Below are positions 1-12,134 of a stretch of 64,000 nucleotides of DNA, one piece after another. The DNA is taken from the NCBI RefSeq assembly GCF_000969835.1, contig NZ_KQ033912.1, forward strand, positions 124,001 through 188,000, read 5' to 3'. Origin of the DNA: Parabacteroides goldsteinii DSM 19448 = WAL 12034 (GTDB lineage Bacteria; Bacteroidota; Bacteroidia; Bacteroidales; Tannerellaceae). Positions within the stretch are counted from its first letter, which is position 1, and each line of letters starts with the position of its first letter. A model generated the notes under the pieces. It was given only the letters and a program-made list of their open reading frames with translations, was not told the DNA's origin and made no database searches. The position numbers and the translations under genes were made by a program.

Positions 1-1104
1 TACGCCATCGAAAAACTTCCGGTACAGTGGCCCTCTGACAAATACGGACGAATCACAAAAGGTGCCGCCTATGCAATGAAAGCACGTGCCGCCCTGTATT
101 ATGCCGATTGGGAAGTTGCGGCAAAAGCGGCAAAAGCTGTTATCGACTCAAATCAATACGAACTGTTCGATGCTGAAGGTACAGGCCGTTATGCCGAATT
201 GTTCTGGGAAAGCCAAGAAGCTTGTAGTGAAGCCATTTTGATCCGCCAGTTCAATGCTCCCGATAACACAAACTACATCATCGGATGGGAATGTTTTCCT
301 ACTAAAGGTTGGGGAGGTATCAATCCGACACAAAGCCTGGTAGACGCATTCGAATGTATCGACGGTGCTCCGATCAACAAATCTTCTTTATATGATGAAA
401 CAGATCCATTTACCAACCGCGATCCGCGTCTGGAAGTCTGTGTATTGCATGACGGCGAAGAAATGTATGGAACGACTATTAAAGTAGCACCATTAAAATC
501 AAGTGGAAACACCGGTATCGCACAACATGGCGATGCCACAGCCACCGGTTATTATCAACAAAAATGGTTAGATCCCAATATAGACCCTCAATCCACAGGA
601 TGGGATATGGGAAAAGATTGGCATGTAATCCGTTTTGCCGAAGTCTTATTAACTTATGCAGAAGCCCAAAATGAAATAGCAGGTCTGGACGATTCAGCAT
701 TCGAAGCGGTAAACCGTGTACGTCGTCGTGCCGGCATTCCCGAATTGCAAAAAAACGATGCGAGCAAACCGACCTATTGCGGAACACAGGATGAACTGCG
801 CCAGCGTATCCGTAACGAATGGCGTGTTGAATTTGCACTGGAAGGAGGTAAACGCCAATGGGATATTCGTCGTTGGGGCATAGCCAAAGATGTACTGAAT
901 GCTCCATTCCTGGGATTAAAATACAAATTAGTTGACGATCCGAATGCTCCTGCCGAAGACGGAGGTAAAAAGTGTATTCTCTATCAGGGAGAAAACATAA
1001 AACTGACAGGTAGCCGTTATTCCGATCATAATTATGTATATCCGGTTCCACAATCCGAAATCGATCTGAATCCGGCATTGACCCAAAACGCCGGTTATGA
1101 ATAA
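1..1104 (+). CDS. SusD/RagB family outer-membrane glycan-binding lipoprotein, C-terminal part
   Basis: The frame is open from the first base of the window, so the N-terminus, including the lipoprotein signal, lies upstream. What remains (about 367 residues) carries the typical SusD ending: a helical stretch with VIRFAEVLLTYAEAQNE, then NRVRRRAGIPE, a RNEWRVEFALEGGKRQWDIRRWG segment, and a terminal YPVPQSEIDLNPALTQN. SusD proteins sit on the cell surface and pass oligosaccharides to a SusC TonB-dependent channel; the SusC partner would be expected upstream, outside the window. The beta-galactosidase 4 kb downstream suggests a galactoside-related locus, but the substrate cannot be read from the sequence. 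A strong hairpin follows the stop. Confidence 0.93.
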   Translation, partial: YAIEKLPVQWPSDKYGRITKGAAYAMKARAALYYADWEVAAKAAKAVIDSNQYELFDAEGTGRYAELFWESQEACSEAILIRQFNAPDNTNYIIGWECFPTKGWGGINPTQSLVDAFECIDGAPINKSSLYDETDPFTNRDPRLEVCVLHDGEEMYGTTIKVAPLKSSGNTGIAQHGDATATGYYQQKWLDPNIDPQSTGWDMGKDWHVIRFAEVLLTYAEAQNEIAGLDDSAFEAVNRVRRRAGIPELQKNDASKPTYCGTQDELRQRIRNEWRVEFALEGGKRQWDIRRWGIAKDVLNAPFLGLKYKLVDDPNAPAEDGGKKCILYQGENIKLTGSRYSDHNYVYPVPQSEIDLNPALTQNAGYE

Positions 1105-1117
1105 CAAACTCTAAAAG

Positions 1118-1161
1118 GGAAGATGTATCAAATGTCTCTGACTGTCTTTGATACATCTTCC
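1118..1161 (+). terminator. Intrinsic terminator after the SusD gene
   Basis: A perfect 15-bp inverted repeat (GGAAGATGTATCAAA and its complement) surrounds a 14-base loop and is followed by TCTTTTCC. It lies in the 78-bp gap between the SusD gene and the next gene and should end or attenuate the transcript. Confidence 0.8.
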
Positions 1162-1182
1162 TCTTTTCCTGAAACATAAAAT

Positions 1183-2739
1183 ATGAAAAACACCTATTGG
1201 ATTCCATTCCTATGCCTGACCGGACTGTTTCTGTTTCTATTTTCCGACAGTATGGCTTACGTCATATCTTATCATGAACAGCAGGAACTATTTCTGTTCA
1301 GCCGTCCTTATCTGGAAAAGTATATTTATGAAATCGGTGGTGCAGGTCGGTATATCTCAAATTTCATCACCCAATTCTTTTATTTTCCCCTTGCCGGTAA
1401 ACTTATTTTTTCATTGTTATTGTCTTCTCTTTATCTGCTTCCCTGCTTAACCTGCCGGAAACTTACCGGTAAAGAAGACCCGCTACATATAGCTTTATTG
1501 ATGCCACTCCATCTGCTCATTCAATTCGAATCTGTTGATTTCAACTTTTACCATGCTTCAAATCTCTTTTGCTCTTTTCTTATATTATATCTTCTTTCTT
1601 TTTCCGGAAAAAAATATTTCTGCTATACCTTAATTCCTTTTTTATTAATAACAGTGTTCTGTCTGGGATATTCATCCCCTCTCCTGTCTGTCTCCATCCT
1701 CTTCGTCACGGGATTATCTGCGCGGTATTTAACACCTTATCTTACCAATAAAAAAAGATATTTCTACTGTTCTGCCATCTGTCTCTGTTTATATACCGGA
1801 AGTACATTTTATTCTTTTGTTATTCATTATAATATGAAAGAACGGTTACTGCTTGAGGCCGAGACTTATGTAATAAATAAAGAATGGGACAAAGTGCTAA
1901 TCTGCTCCGGTAAACTCCGCGGTAACAACCAACTGATGGAGTATTTCCGTAATATGGCTCTTTTTCATACCGGACGTATGCCCTACGACCTCTTGAAATA
2001 TCCCCAAAGTAAAGGAGTCGCCTCTCTGTACCTCCCCTGGACAGGCGAAGCCAGGAGAAGCCGGTACGGACATTATATTTACGAACAACTGGGCTATATA
2101 AACGAAGCTCACCGCTGGGCATTCGAAGCAATGGTCGTATATGGAGAAACGGCGCCAATCGTCATCAACCTGATTCGGTATAATATAGCGAACCGACGTT
2201 ACCCTATTGCATTACGCTTCATCAACATTTTGAAACAAACGCTTTTCTATCAAAAAGAAGCGGAGAAATATGAAAAAATGATACGGGAAAAGCAAAATCC
2301 GCTGCCGAATGCTCTTCCGTATGCCCCAAACGAAAAGATACGCTTTGCAAATATACTGAATCTAGGTCCGGAATTAAGTTATTTATGTGACCGAGATTCT
2401 ACCAATCGTATGGCCTTCGAGTACCTGATGAGCAATTTGATTCTTAGCAACCAAATCACACGGTTTGCCGAGAATTTAGGAAGAATCCGGAATTTCGCCT
2501 ACCCCTCCTTGCCCCGACTATACGAAGAAGCACTCTATTCCTATAAACTGGGAGTAGATGATGAAACATTCCAGGCACTCGGTTTCACAATCAGCCAAGA
2601 AACGGAAGAAAGGTTTCGGAATTATTATATCCTCTATCAACACAAAGAACTAAAAAAACTCAAGGAACAATTCGGGGACACCTTCTGGTATTACCTTCAC
2701 TTCCTGAGTCCTTACGGTAATAAAATTATTGATAAATAA
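1183..2739 (+). CDS. DUF6057 family membrane protein with soluble C-terminal repeat domain
   Basis: This 518-residue protein starts with several hydrophobic segments (about 7-25, 60-90, 100-120, 130-180, 190-215), and its second half is a soluble, helical, TPR-like region rich in Tyr and Arg. The arrangement fits DUF6057, a family seen in Bacteroidales next to TolB/PD40 proteins, as here: the next gene begins only 6 bp after this stop. The helical region holds motifs such as AHRWAFEAMVVYGETAPIV that look like repeat units. The function is unknown. Co-transcription with the PD40 lipoprotein suggests the two act together at the inner membrane and in the periplasm. Confidence 0.72.
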   Translation: MKNTYWIPFLCLTGLFLFLFSDSMAYVISYHEQQELFLFSRPYLEKYIYEIGGAGRYISNFITQFFYFPLAGKLIFSLLLSSLYLLPCLTCRKLTGKEDPLHIALLMPLHLLIQFESVDFNFYHASNLFCSFLILYLLSFSGKKYFCYTLIPFLLITVFCLGYSSPLLSVSILFVTGLSARYLTPYLTNKKRYFYCSAICLCLYTGSTFYSFVIHYNMKERLLLEAETYVINKEWDKVLICSGKLRGNNQLMEYFRNMALFHTGRMPYDLLKYPQSKGVASLYLPWTGEARRSRYGHYIYEQLGYINEAHRWAFEAMVVYGETAPIVINLIRYNIANRRYPIALRFINILKQTLFYQKEAEKYEKMIREKQNPLPNALPYAPNEKIRFANILNLGPELSYLCDRDSTNRMAFEYLMSNLILSNQITRFAENLGRIRNFAYPSLPRLYEEALYSYKLGVDDETFQALGFTISQETEERFRNYYILYQHKELKKLKEQFGDTFWYYLHFLSPYGNKIIDK

Positions 2740-2745
2740 GAATTT

Positions 2746-4239
2746 ATGAATCATACTTCTTCTATATCTTTTATACATTCCTGCATACTGCCCTGTCTGG
2801 CAATACTGGCCTTGTTGTGTGCATGCCGGCAAACACATATAACTCCGGATGGGCAAAGCGATAAACCGCTCACTATTTTTCCGGACTATACAGGAGTCAC
2901 ATTTCCTTCCAACATTGCTCCGCCCAACTTTCGGATCATGGAAGAAGGGGATGAATTCTACACGGAAATAGGTAACTCAAAAAAGATATTCTTCACTTCT
3001 AAAACAAGACAATCATCAGTCAACATCACAGAAAACAATTGGAGTAAACTTTTGAAAGAGACAGCCGGTGAGACATTCTATATCCGCATCTTTGTACGCC
3101 AAAACGGAAAATGGATACAATTTCCCGATATAACAAATTATATTTCCGAATCGCCTATAGACCCCTATCTGGTTTACCGGCTAATCTATCCAGGATATGA
3201 ATTATGGAACCAAATAGGCATTTATCAGCGCGACCTCACCTCTTATCGGGAAATACCGCTGATAGAAAACCAATCCATTGAAAAAGACTGCCTGAATTGT
3301 CATACCTTCTGTAAAAATTCACCGGAAACTATGATGATACATATACGGGGAAAGGTTGGAGGAACTTTAGTTTACAGGCAGGGAAAAATCAACAGGCTAG
3401 ATGTCAAATCTCCGGAGATGAAAAACGGAGGAGCATATGCCGCCTGGCATCCGGAAGGACGGTATCTGGCTTTTTCAGTTAATGAAATTCAACAATATTT
3501 CCATTCGACAGGCCCGAAAGCCGTCGAAGTATCTGATTCAGAATCCGACCTGCTCTTATTGGACACGAAAACAAACCGTCTAATATCCTCACCCGCCATT
3601 TATGGAAAGGAATGGATGGAAACTTTCCCTACCTGGAGTCCAGACGGAACAATGCTCTACTTCTGCCGGAGCAAAGCAATCAATGAAAAAACGCCTTTGG
3701 ACAGCATACATTATGACCTATTCAAAATAGCATTTGATGCCGGAAAAGAATGTTTCGGAACACCGGAATGTATCTACGAAGCTTCCCAAAAAGGAAAAAG
3801 CGTCTCCTTTCCCCGGATATCGCCAGACGGAAAATACCTGATGTTCACCTGTTCGGATTATGGTAATTTCTCTATCTGGCATCCTGAAAGCGAACTATAC
3901 CTATTAAATATGGAAACAAACGAGATACGTAATATGGAAGAGGTTAACAGCAACGATGTCGAAAGTTTTCACACTTGGTCTTCAACCGGAGAATGGTTCG
4001 TCTTCAGCAGTAAACGGCAGGACGGATTATGGGCACATCCTTACATCGCTAAATTCGACAGACAAAAAGGTACAGCCGGCAAACCTTTCGTTCTACCCCA
4101 AAAAGACCCGGATTTTTATTTCTACTTTACCCAGACATTCAACTTGCCGGAACTACTCACAACACCTGTAAAAATCGGGAGCGAACTGATCAGGCAAACT
4201 CGAAATAATAAAGAAACAGTAAGTTGGGATAGAAAATAA
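2746..4239 (+). CDS. PD40/TolB-like beta-propeller lipoprotein with a CXXCH motif
   Basis: This is a 497-residue lipoprotein; the signal ends ALLCACRQ, giving a lipid-modified Cys near residue 27. From about 220 onward there are repeated PD40 blades (AAWHPEGRYLAFSV, PTWSPDGTMLYFCRS, PRISPDGKYLMFTCS, HTWSSTGEWFVFSS), the TolB-type propeller signature. Between the N-terminal domain and the propeller sits C182-L-N-C185-H186, which matches the covalent haem c attachment motif, with another Cys at 189. The gene is 6 bp downstream of the DUF6057 gene. A redox role or metal binding is possible, but no Met ligand has been assigned. The product is probably periplasmic or on the outer membrane. Confidence 0.75.
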   Translation: MNHTSSISFIHSCILPCLAILALLCACRQTHITPDGQSDKPLTIFPDYTGVTFPSNIAPPNFRIMEEGDEFYTEIGNSKKIFFTSKTRQSSVNITENNWSKLLKETAGETFYIRIFVRQNGKWIQFPDITNYISESPIDPYLVYRLIYPGYELWNQIGIYQRDLTSYREIPLIENQSIEKDCLNCHTFCKNSPETMMIHIRGKVGGTLVYRQGKINRLDVKSPEMKNGGAYAAWHPEGRYLAFSVNEIQQYFHSTGPKAVEVSDSESDLLLLDTKTNRLISSPAIYGKEWMETFPTWSPDGTMLYFCRSKAINEKTPLDSIHYDLFKIAFDAGKECFGTPECIYEASQKGKSVSFPRISPDGKYLMFTCSDYGNFSIWHPESELYLLNMETNEIRNMEEVNSNDVESFHTWSSTGEWFVFSSKRQDGLWAHPYIAKFDRQKGTAGKPFVLPQKDPDFYFYFTQTFNLPELLTTPVKIGSELIRQTRNNKETVSWDRK

Positions 4240-4251
4240 TTGTTATCTTCG
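4221..4251 (+). promoter_or_regulatory. Predicted Bacteroidota promoter for the DUF3332 gene
   Basis: TATCTTCG at 4244-4251 resembles the -7 box TAnnTTTG, and a TTGG lies about 18 bases upstream. The start codon follows at 4284. Confidence 0.45.
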
Positions 4252-4283
4252 TCCCCAAATTAACTACTAACAATTTATAATTC

Positions 4284-4838
4284 ATGAGGAAAAAAAGTTT
4301 AACATTATTAGTGGCTACTACCTTAGCCAGCAGTGTTCTATTTTCGTCTTGCATCGGATCATTCGGCTTGACAAACAAACTTCTGAGTTGGAACAGCAAT
4401 ATCGACAGCAAGTTCGTTAACGAACTGGTATTTATCGCTTTCTGGATTGTCCCTGTTTATGAAATTTCAGCGCTCGCTGATGTACTGGTGCTGAACTCTA
4501 TCGAATTTTGGAGCGGAAGCAACCCTGTAGCAGATGCAGGAACCGTAAAGACAATCAACGGAAAAGACGGTGTATACACTGTTGAAACCAAAAAAGACGG
4601 ATACCACATCCAAAAAGAAGGCGAAGAAAAAGCCATCGATCTCGTATTCAACGAAGCAGACAAGAGCTGGAGTGTTGAAGCCGACGGCGAAGCAACCAAG
4701 CTGTTAAAGTTTACTGAAAACGACGAAGTTGTCATGTATTTGCCGGATGGTAAAGAAATGAACGTAGAATTGAATCAGGCAGGTGTTCTAGCATTCCGTC
4801 AAGTAGCTGAAGGTTATTCTTTTTACGCTGCTAAATAA
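4284..4838 (+). CDS. DUF3332 family lipoprotein
   Basis: The 184-residue protein has a lipoprotein signal (SVLFSSC, modified Cys at 23) and the family core near the N-terminus: GLTNKLLSWN, followed by a hydrophobic region and then ADVLVLNSIEFWSGSNP. The remainder is charged and beta-rich. DUF3332 proteins are widespread small envelope lipoproteins of unknown function. The gene has its own promoter-like sequence upstream and a strong hairpin downstream, so it is probably monocistronic. Confidence 0.85.
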   Translation: MRKKSLTLLVATTLASSVLFSSCIGSFGLTNKLLSWNSNIDSKFVNELVFIAFWIVPVYEISALADVLVLNSIEFWSGSNPVADAGTVKTINGKDGVYTVETKKDGYHIQKEGEEKAIDLVFNEADKSWSVEADGEATKLLKFTENDEVVMYLPDGKEMNVELNQAGVLAFRQVAEGYSFYAAK

Positions 4839-4856
4839 AAAACAACTTTAAAAATG

Positions 4857-4906
4857 GGAGACTGGTAATTGGTATGTATATAACCTTACCAGCCTCCTAT
4901 TTTTTA
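4857..4906 (+). terminator. Intrinsic terminator after the DUF3332 gene
   Basis: GGAGACTGGTAA pairs with TTACCAGCCTCC with one mismatch, and TATTTTTTAT follows. It separates the DUF3332 gene from the beta-galactosidase gene. Confidence 0.8.
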
Positions 4907-4929
4907 TCAGATACTACCAACCTAAATAA

Positions 4930-8316
<3,387 letters not shown>

Positions 8317-8339
8317 ATAAAGCAATCATAAGATAGAAA

Positions 8340-8371
8340 GGGGACTCTGTGCATTCAGGGTTCCCTTTTTT
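8340..8371 (+). terminator. Intrinsic terminator after the beta-galactosidase gene
   Basis: GGGGACTCTG and CAGGGTTCCC form a stem with two G-U pairs around a 6-base loop, followed by TTTTTTAT. Confidence 0.75.
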
Positions 8372-8442
8372 ATATTATGTGAATTTGGTATAACTAATTA
8401 AGAAATATTTGAACTATCAATTTATAGCATCAGGAGTAATTC

Positions 8443-8462
8443 TTCCCCTCTCAAGAGGGGAA
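8443..8462. repeat. Perfect inverted repeat TTCCCCTCT-CA-AGAGGGGAA
   Basis: Two 9-bp arms are separated by only two bases. It is a possible cruciform or protein-binding palindrome; the loop is too tight for a good RNA terminator and no T-tract follows. Confidence 0.6.
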
Positions 8463-8511
8463 CTAGTTACAACCAGTTACTATAAACAACTACAGAAAGT
8501 TTTATATATTT

Positions 8512-8755
8512 ATCTGCCATCTGCAACCAATCCATATAACACACTGTATATATGCCACATAGATGGTGACAGATACCTGATTTTATCTGCAACCACATCT
8601 GCCATCTACCACTCTTTAATTGATATTATTCTGAAGCGTTTACTATATATGCAGGTGACAGATGGCAGATACAATGGCAGATAAACACACTGCATCTGCA
8701 ACCCCTAATTTATTGGAAATTAATACCATATCTGAGATAGTAACAGATGGCAGAT
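8512..8755. repeat. Interspersed ATCTGCCATCT / AGATGGCAGAT repeats
   Basis: ATCTGCCATCT occurs at 8512 and 8597, and its reverse complement within ACAGATGGCAGAT at 8658 and 8743. Both pairs are 85 bases apart. ATCTGCAACC occurs at 8519, 8585 and 8694. Opposite orientations could pair as long-range stems. The sequence between copies is not conserved, so this is not a simple tandem repeat. Confidence 0.65.
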
Positions 8756-8892
8756 GTTTTTGTAAAACATTATGTATTATATTTGTATCAGCTTAGAGAA
8801 ATTGTCACTGAATATTATCTCAAAGGTTACTACTTATTATCACCAAAGTCACTGCTAACTAATGCATGAGTCGTAAGCAAGTATTACTACCC

Positions 8893-8964
8893 TGTACAGG
8901 ATAGCCGATTACGGTGTACAGGTTGTTCGACTAAGGTGTACACCCTAATCCACCAGGGTGTACA
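8893..8964. repeat. 22-bp-period array of TGTACA sites (four copies)
   Basis: TGTACA occurs at 8893, 8915, 8937 and 8959, exactly 22 bp apart. The flanks are G/C pairs (GGTGTACA or TGTACAGG) and the rest of each unit differs. The core is palindromic. The array lies just beyond the 3' end of the epimerase gene, between convergent genes. It resembles phased protein-binding sites more than a CRISPR: units are too short and spacers too small. Confidence 0.7.
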
Positions 8965-9072
8965 AGATAATTTTACTGAGTCAGGACTTTAGAGATAGAA
9001 GTTAGGGAGATATGTAATAGTTTATCCTTTACTTCTTTATAATAGATGAAAGAAGTAATCTTTCCGTGCCTA

Positions 9073-9945
9073 CTACATCATGAAACTAAGTAACGCCAGC
9101 CGTATATCCGAATAACGGAAAACATACCCTGCTGAAAGTAACCGCGCCGGATAAGCCTGTTGTCCTTTGGTGATTAATTCTTCTCCTTCTCCATAAAGAT
9201 ACCTGAATACTCTCCGGGGAAGGGGTAACCATGCCGGGCGGTGCATCACTTCGGCAACCACCTTTGTAAAAGCCCGGTTCGTCAGTGGTTGAGGAGCAAC
9301 CAGGTTGACAACTCCCGATAAATCCTTATGTTCGATAATAAACTGCATGGCATGCAGCACATCTTCTATATGTATCCAGGAGAATCCCTGTTTGCCGGAA
9401 GCAATCTTTCCTCCGACAAAAAAGCGGAATGGCAGCAACATCTTAGGCAATGCCCCTCCATCCTTTGACAATACAACCCCAAAACGGACTACTACCAACC
9501 GGATGTCTCTCGACAATTTCTGCGCCTCATCTTCCCAACGGATACAGACATCAGACAGGAAACCCGTTCCCACAGACGTACTGCTTTCCGAATAAATACC
9601 GCTATCCGGATAAATACCGACTGCTGATGCGGAGATAAATACTTTCGGCTTCACTTCCATCTCATTGATGATAGATACCAACCGCCTGGTAGTATAAATA
9701 CGGCTGTTCATTATTTTACGTTTGGCTTTCCTTGTCCAACGCTGGTTTATCGTAGCTCCGGCCAGATTGATTACAACATCACATCCGGTCAATGCCTGTT
9801 TCAGCTTTTCGTCCGACCTCGAACGGAACATCGCATGTTTCAAAGGGACAACGACATCTCCGCCGGCAGATAAAAACTCTGTCAGATGCTGTCCTATAAA
9901 ACCTGAATTACCGCTGATTGCAATTCTCATCTCCTTCTTCTTCAA
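9073..9945 (-). CDS. TIGR01777 family NAD(P)-binding epimerase/dehydratase-like protein
   Basis: The 290-residue protein opens with the Rossmann motif SGNSGFIGQHL, followed by DVVINLAGATINQRW, SASAVGIYPDSG, VVVRFGVVLSKDGGALPKML and WIHIEDVLHAM, all typical of the YfcH-like TIGR01777 family of extended SDR proteins. The family's substrate is unknown. Translation could begin at residue 1 or at Met6 (MRIAISGNSG), which matches the usual family start better. It is transcribed away from the broken small gene at 10.0-10.25 kb and is not obviously in an operon. Confidence 0.9.
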   Translation of the reverse strand: MKKKEMRIAISGNSGFIGQHLTEFLSAGGDVVVPLKHAMFRSRSDEKLKQALTGCDVVINLAGATINQRWTRKAKRKIMNSRIYTTRRLVSIINEMEVKPKVFISASAVGIYPDSGIYSESSTSVGTGFLSDVCIRWEDEAQKLSRDIRLVVVRFGVVLSKDGGALPKMLLPFRFFVGGKIASGKQGFSWIHIEDVLHAMQFIIEHKDLSGVVNLVAPQPLTNRAFTKVVAEVMHRPAWLPLPRRVFRYLYGEGEELITKGQQAYPARLLSAGYVFRYSDIRLALLSFMM

Positions 9946-10012
9946 TATTATTCTTCAATAATAGAACAAGAAGGGTTTATAGTTTGTTGTAACTAGTTGG
10001 ATGACAATTGTA

Positions 10013-10248
10013 TTAAAGGTTGTAATTCTTGTTCAAAAATTTCTTTACTGATGATACGGTAATGCGGAGAGTAACTGTCGGCTCTGCAATCTCCCCTTCT
10101 GTTTCCGTATAGGAAGCCATTTCGCGGCGAAGATAATTACCGGCGGCTATTGTGTCGCTGACGATATGCCCCGGACCGAACTTATCCTGGAAAAAGTTCT
10201 TGTACGGCAGAGAAGACAGAAAAAAGAGATAAGCAGATTGCGCTTCAT
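10013..10248 (-). pseudogene. Small broken gene downstream of the TlpA-like gene
   Basis: An ATG at 10248, 2 bp after the TlpA stop, starts a signal-like peptide (MKRNLLISFFCLL) that ends after about 33 codons. In a second minus-strand frame a protein-like sequence continues to a stop at 10013-10015, with GPGHIVSDTIAAGNYLRREM followed by a charged segment and TVTLRITVSSVKKFL. Joining both would give a product of about 78 residues. This suggests a frameshift, or the surviving C-terminal end of a larger gene. The family was not recognised. Confidence 0.4.
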
Positions 10249-10250
10249 GC

Positions 10251-11234
10251 TTATTTGATTACTTCTTTTAATGTATTAGGCAAATCTTCGCCAGTGATAT
10301 TCTTGGCGATGATTACACCGTCAGGATTGAGCAATACGTTTGCCGGAATGCCGCGGACACCATACAAGGCAGGTATCTCCGAATCCCAATACTTCAAATC
10401 GGAGACGTGTGTCCAGGTCAGGTTGTCATCGGCGATGGCCTTCAACCATTTGTCTTTGTTATTATCCAGGGAGATACCGATAATCGTAAAGTTCTTATCC
10501 TTGTAATCCTGGAAAGCCTTCACTACATTCGGATTCTCACGACGGCAGGGAGGACACCAGGAAGCCCAGAAATCAAGTAATACATATTTACCTCGGAAAT
10601 CAGACAGAGAGACAGCCACACCGGCTGTATCCGGCAAAGAAAATTCGGGAGCCGTCTTGCCAATCTGCACATTCTCCAACTGGCCGATGATGCCATCCAG
10701 GTCTTTTACATAAGGACAGTCGGCCAGCGTCGGAGCTATCTTGGCACGGGTCGCCTTCAACTGGTCCAACGGAAGCTGATAGGTAAAATAACGATACAGG
10801 TAGAAAGCCGCAGCCGGCGAATCCGGGTACTTGCTTATCAGGCTATCTATATCGAAACCTTTCTCAAAGACCTTACTCTGGTTTTCCTGGAAAATCGTAT
10901 TGACCGGAGAGTTCTGAACGATAATAGTCTCGCCGTCATTTCCGAGCGTCACGTCCATATTCGTATTCTCAACAAAGAGTTGTACCGGATAATTCATATC
11001 CTCGGTAGCCAGACCATACAGCAGGGGCTGGCTCACTTCTCCCTTGAATGTGAATTTACCATCCTTAATATCGGCGGTATCCACATCGAAGAACATTTTA
11101 TTACGGAACGTTTTCAGGTAAATCTTACCGTCAGGCATATTCTCCACGACTCCGTTTATCACATAACCTTTAGGCGTTTCCTGGCAACTTGCCAACAGGA
11201 ACACAGCCATAACCATCATTACTAGTTGTTTCAT
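10251..11234 (-). CDS. TlpA-like thiol-disulfide oxidoreductase lipoprotein with DUF4369 domain
   Basis: A 327-residue lipoprotein (signal VFLLASC, Cys 17). The N-terminal half (about 24-120) is a DUF4369-type beta domain (GYVINGVVENMPDGKIYLKTF). The C-terminal half is a thioredoxin fold of the AhpC/TSA-TlpA type, with FRGKYVLLDFWASWCPPCRREN holding the WCPPC redox pair and a cis-Pro segment in RGIPANVLL. In Bacteroidota such proteins are thought to reduce or rearrange disulfides in the periplasm. The broken small gene follows 2 bp downstream. Upstream, 36 bp separate it from the EFR1 gene, so they may share a transcript. Confidence 0.9.
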   Translation of the reverse strand: MKQLVMMVMAVFLLASCQETPKGYVINGVVENMPDGKIYLKTFRNKMFFDVDTADIKDGKFTFKGEVSQPLLYGLATEDMNYPVQLFVENTNMDVTLGNDGETIIVQNSPVNTIFQENQSKVFEKGFDIDSLISKYPDSPAAAFYLYRYFTYQLPLDQLKATRAKIAPTLADCPYVKDLDGIIGQLENVQIGKTAPEFSLPDTAGVAVSLSDFRGKYVLLDFWASWCPPCRRENPNVVKAFQDYKDKNFTIIGISLDNNKDKWLKAIADDNLTWTHVSDLKYWDSEIPALYGVRGIPANVLLNPDGVIIAKNITGEDLPNTLKEVIK

Positions 11235-11270
11235 TTTGCTTTACTTGTTTTTATAGTTGACAGGCGCAAC

Positions 11271-12044
11271 TTATTTAACATCGGGATGATGATACCTTCC
11301 TTTCTTCAGGGTAATCTTACCATATTCTATGGCACGTACCGGACAACGGTGAATGCAGGCAACACATTGCACACAGGTATCCGACCAGACAGGCTTTCCT
11401 TCGGACAGCGTTATGGTCCCGGTCGGACAAACTTTCTCACACAAACCGCATGAGATGCAGGCATCCGTTACCCGAAAGGAGTTCTTCCCTATGGCAAAAT
11501 TAGCAAAAAGAGGATATATCCAGTAGCTTTTGAGTCCCGGCAGACTTCCTTTATTGTATAAATTAACGTTTTTACTTTCGCGGATAGCAGCAGCGATAGT
11601 AGCGACGGCGGCGGGCGCATCTTCCAGTTTCTGTCTTTCGACTTCCTTGCTGTCTACGTCAAAACCAGGCAGGAGGATATAGTTATTCGGCATAATGACC
11701 GAGTAACCAGCCATAAGCGTTATCCCTCGTTTAGACAAGGCTTTCTGCACCCTGTCAGCGGTATAACCGCATTCGTCGCCACAGGTGGAAACGGAATATA
11801 CGGGTTGCTTATCGTAGCCGGTCAGCTTCAGTTTCGAGATAAAACGGGTAACAGGGACAGCCGGTCCCCACGAATGTACGGGATAGACAAACAGCACTTT
11901 CTCATCTTCCCTGAGCGGACAGACAATTTCCTTTTTATTGGTTTTTAACTCCTCCGCTATCGAAACGACAGGTTCTCCCAACGCGATACTCAAAGCATTC
12001 GCCACCCAACGGGAGTTTCCGGTACCTGAAAAGTAAAATATCAT
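11271..12044 (-). CDS. EFR1 family flavodoxin-like/ferredoxin protein
   Basis: The 257-residue protein has an N-terminal flavodoxin-like domain (MIFYFSGTGNSRWVANAL, with SGTGNS as the FMN phosphate loop) and a C-terminal pair of 4Fe-4S clusters: CISCGLCEKVCPTG and CVQCVACIHRCPVRAI. This is the EFR1 arrangement seen in anaerobes, a cytoplasmic electron-transfer protein. Its redox partner is unknown. It is transcribed towards the TlpA-like gene, and its promoter region faces that of the antitoxin-like gene. Confidence 0.9.
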   Translation of the reverse strand: MIFYFSGTGNSRWVANALSIALGEPVVSIAEELKTNKKEIVCPLREDEKVLFVYPVHSWGPAVPVTRFISKLKLTGYDKQPVYSVSTCGDECGYTADRVQKALSKRGITLMAGYSVIMPNNYILLPGFDVDSKEVERQKLEDAPAAVATIAAAIRESKNVNLYNKGSLPGLKSYWIYPLFANFAIGKNSFRVTDACISCGLCEKVCPTGTITLSEGKPVWSDTCVQCVACIHRCPVRAIEYGKITLKKGRYHHPDVK

Positions 12045-12097
12045 ACGCGTATCTCTGTTTTGCCCACAAATGTAAATATAATTCAGAACTAATATCT

Positions 12098-12105
12098 TAT
12101 CTTTG
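12098..12105 (+). promoter_or_regulatory. Predicted -7 box for the antitoxin-like gene
   Basis: TATCTTTG matches the Bacteroidota -7 consensus TAnnTTTG exactly and lies 29 bases before the ATG at 12135. No clear TTTG -33 box was found at the usual distance. Confidence 0.5.
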
Positions 12106-12134
12106 TCAAATAAGAAAACCTAAGAAGATATATT

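Larger units (their letters stand above)
8317..9072. other. 756-bp gene-free, repeat-rich region between convergent genes
   Basis: No credible gene was found. The one longer open frame (8409-8684, plus) has a low-complexity translation, lies across the repeats, and has no ribosome binding site. The region contains, in order, the beta-galactosidase terminator, a 9-bp palindrome, interspersed copies of an ATCTGCCATCT motif in both orientations, and a 22-bp-period TGTACA array. It may be the scar of a mobile or accessory element, but no integrase, inverted ends or target duplication were found. Confidence 0.6.

Noticed and set aside
8409..8684. Plus-strand open frame of 91 codons
   Set aside because: It lies in the repeat region, has no ribosome binding site, and its translation is low-complexity without a family pattern.
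8893..8964. TGTACA array as a CRISPR
   Set aside because: Repeat core is only 6-8 bases, units are 22 bp, and there are no cas genes; a CRISPR needs repeats of about 24-40 bases.
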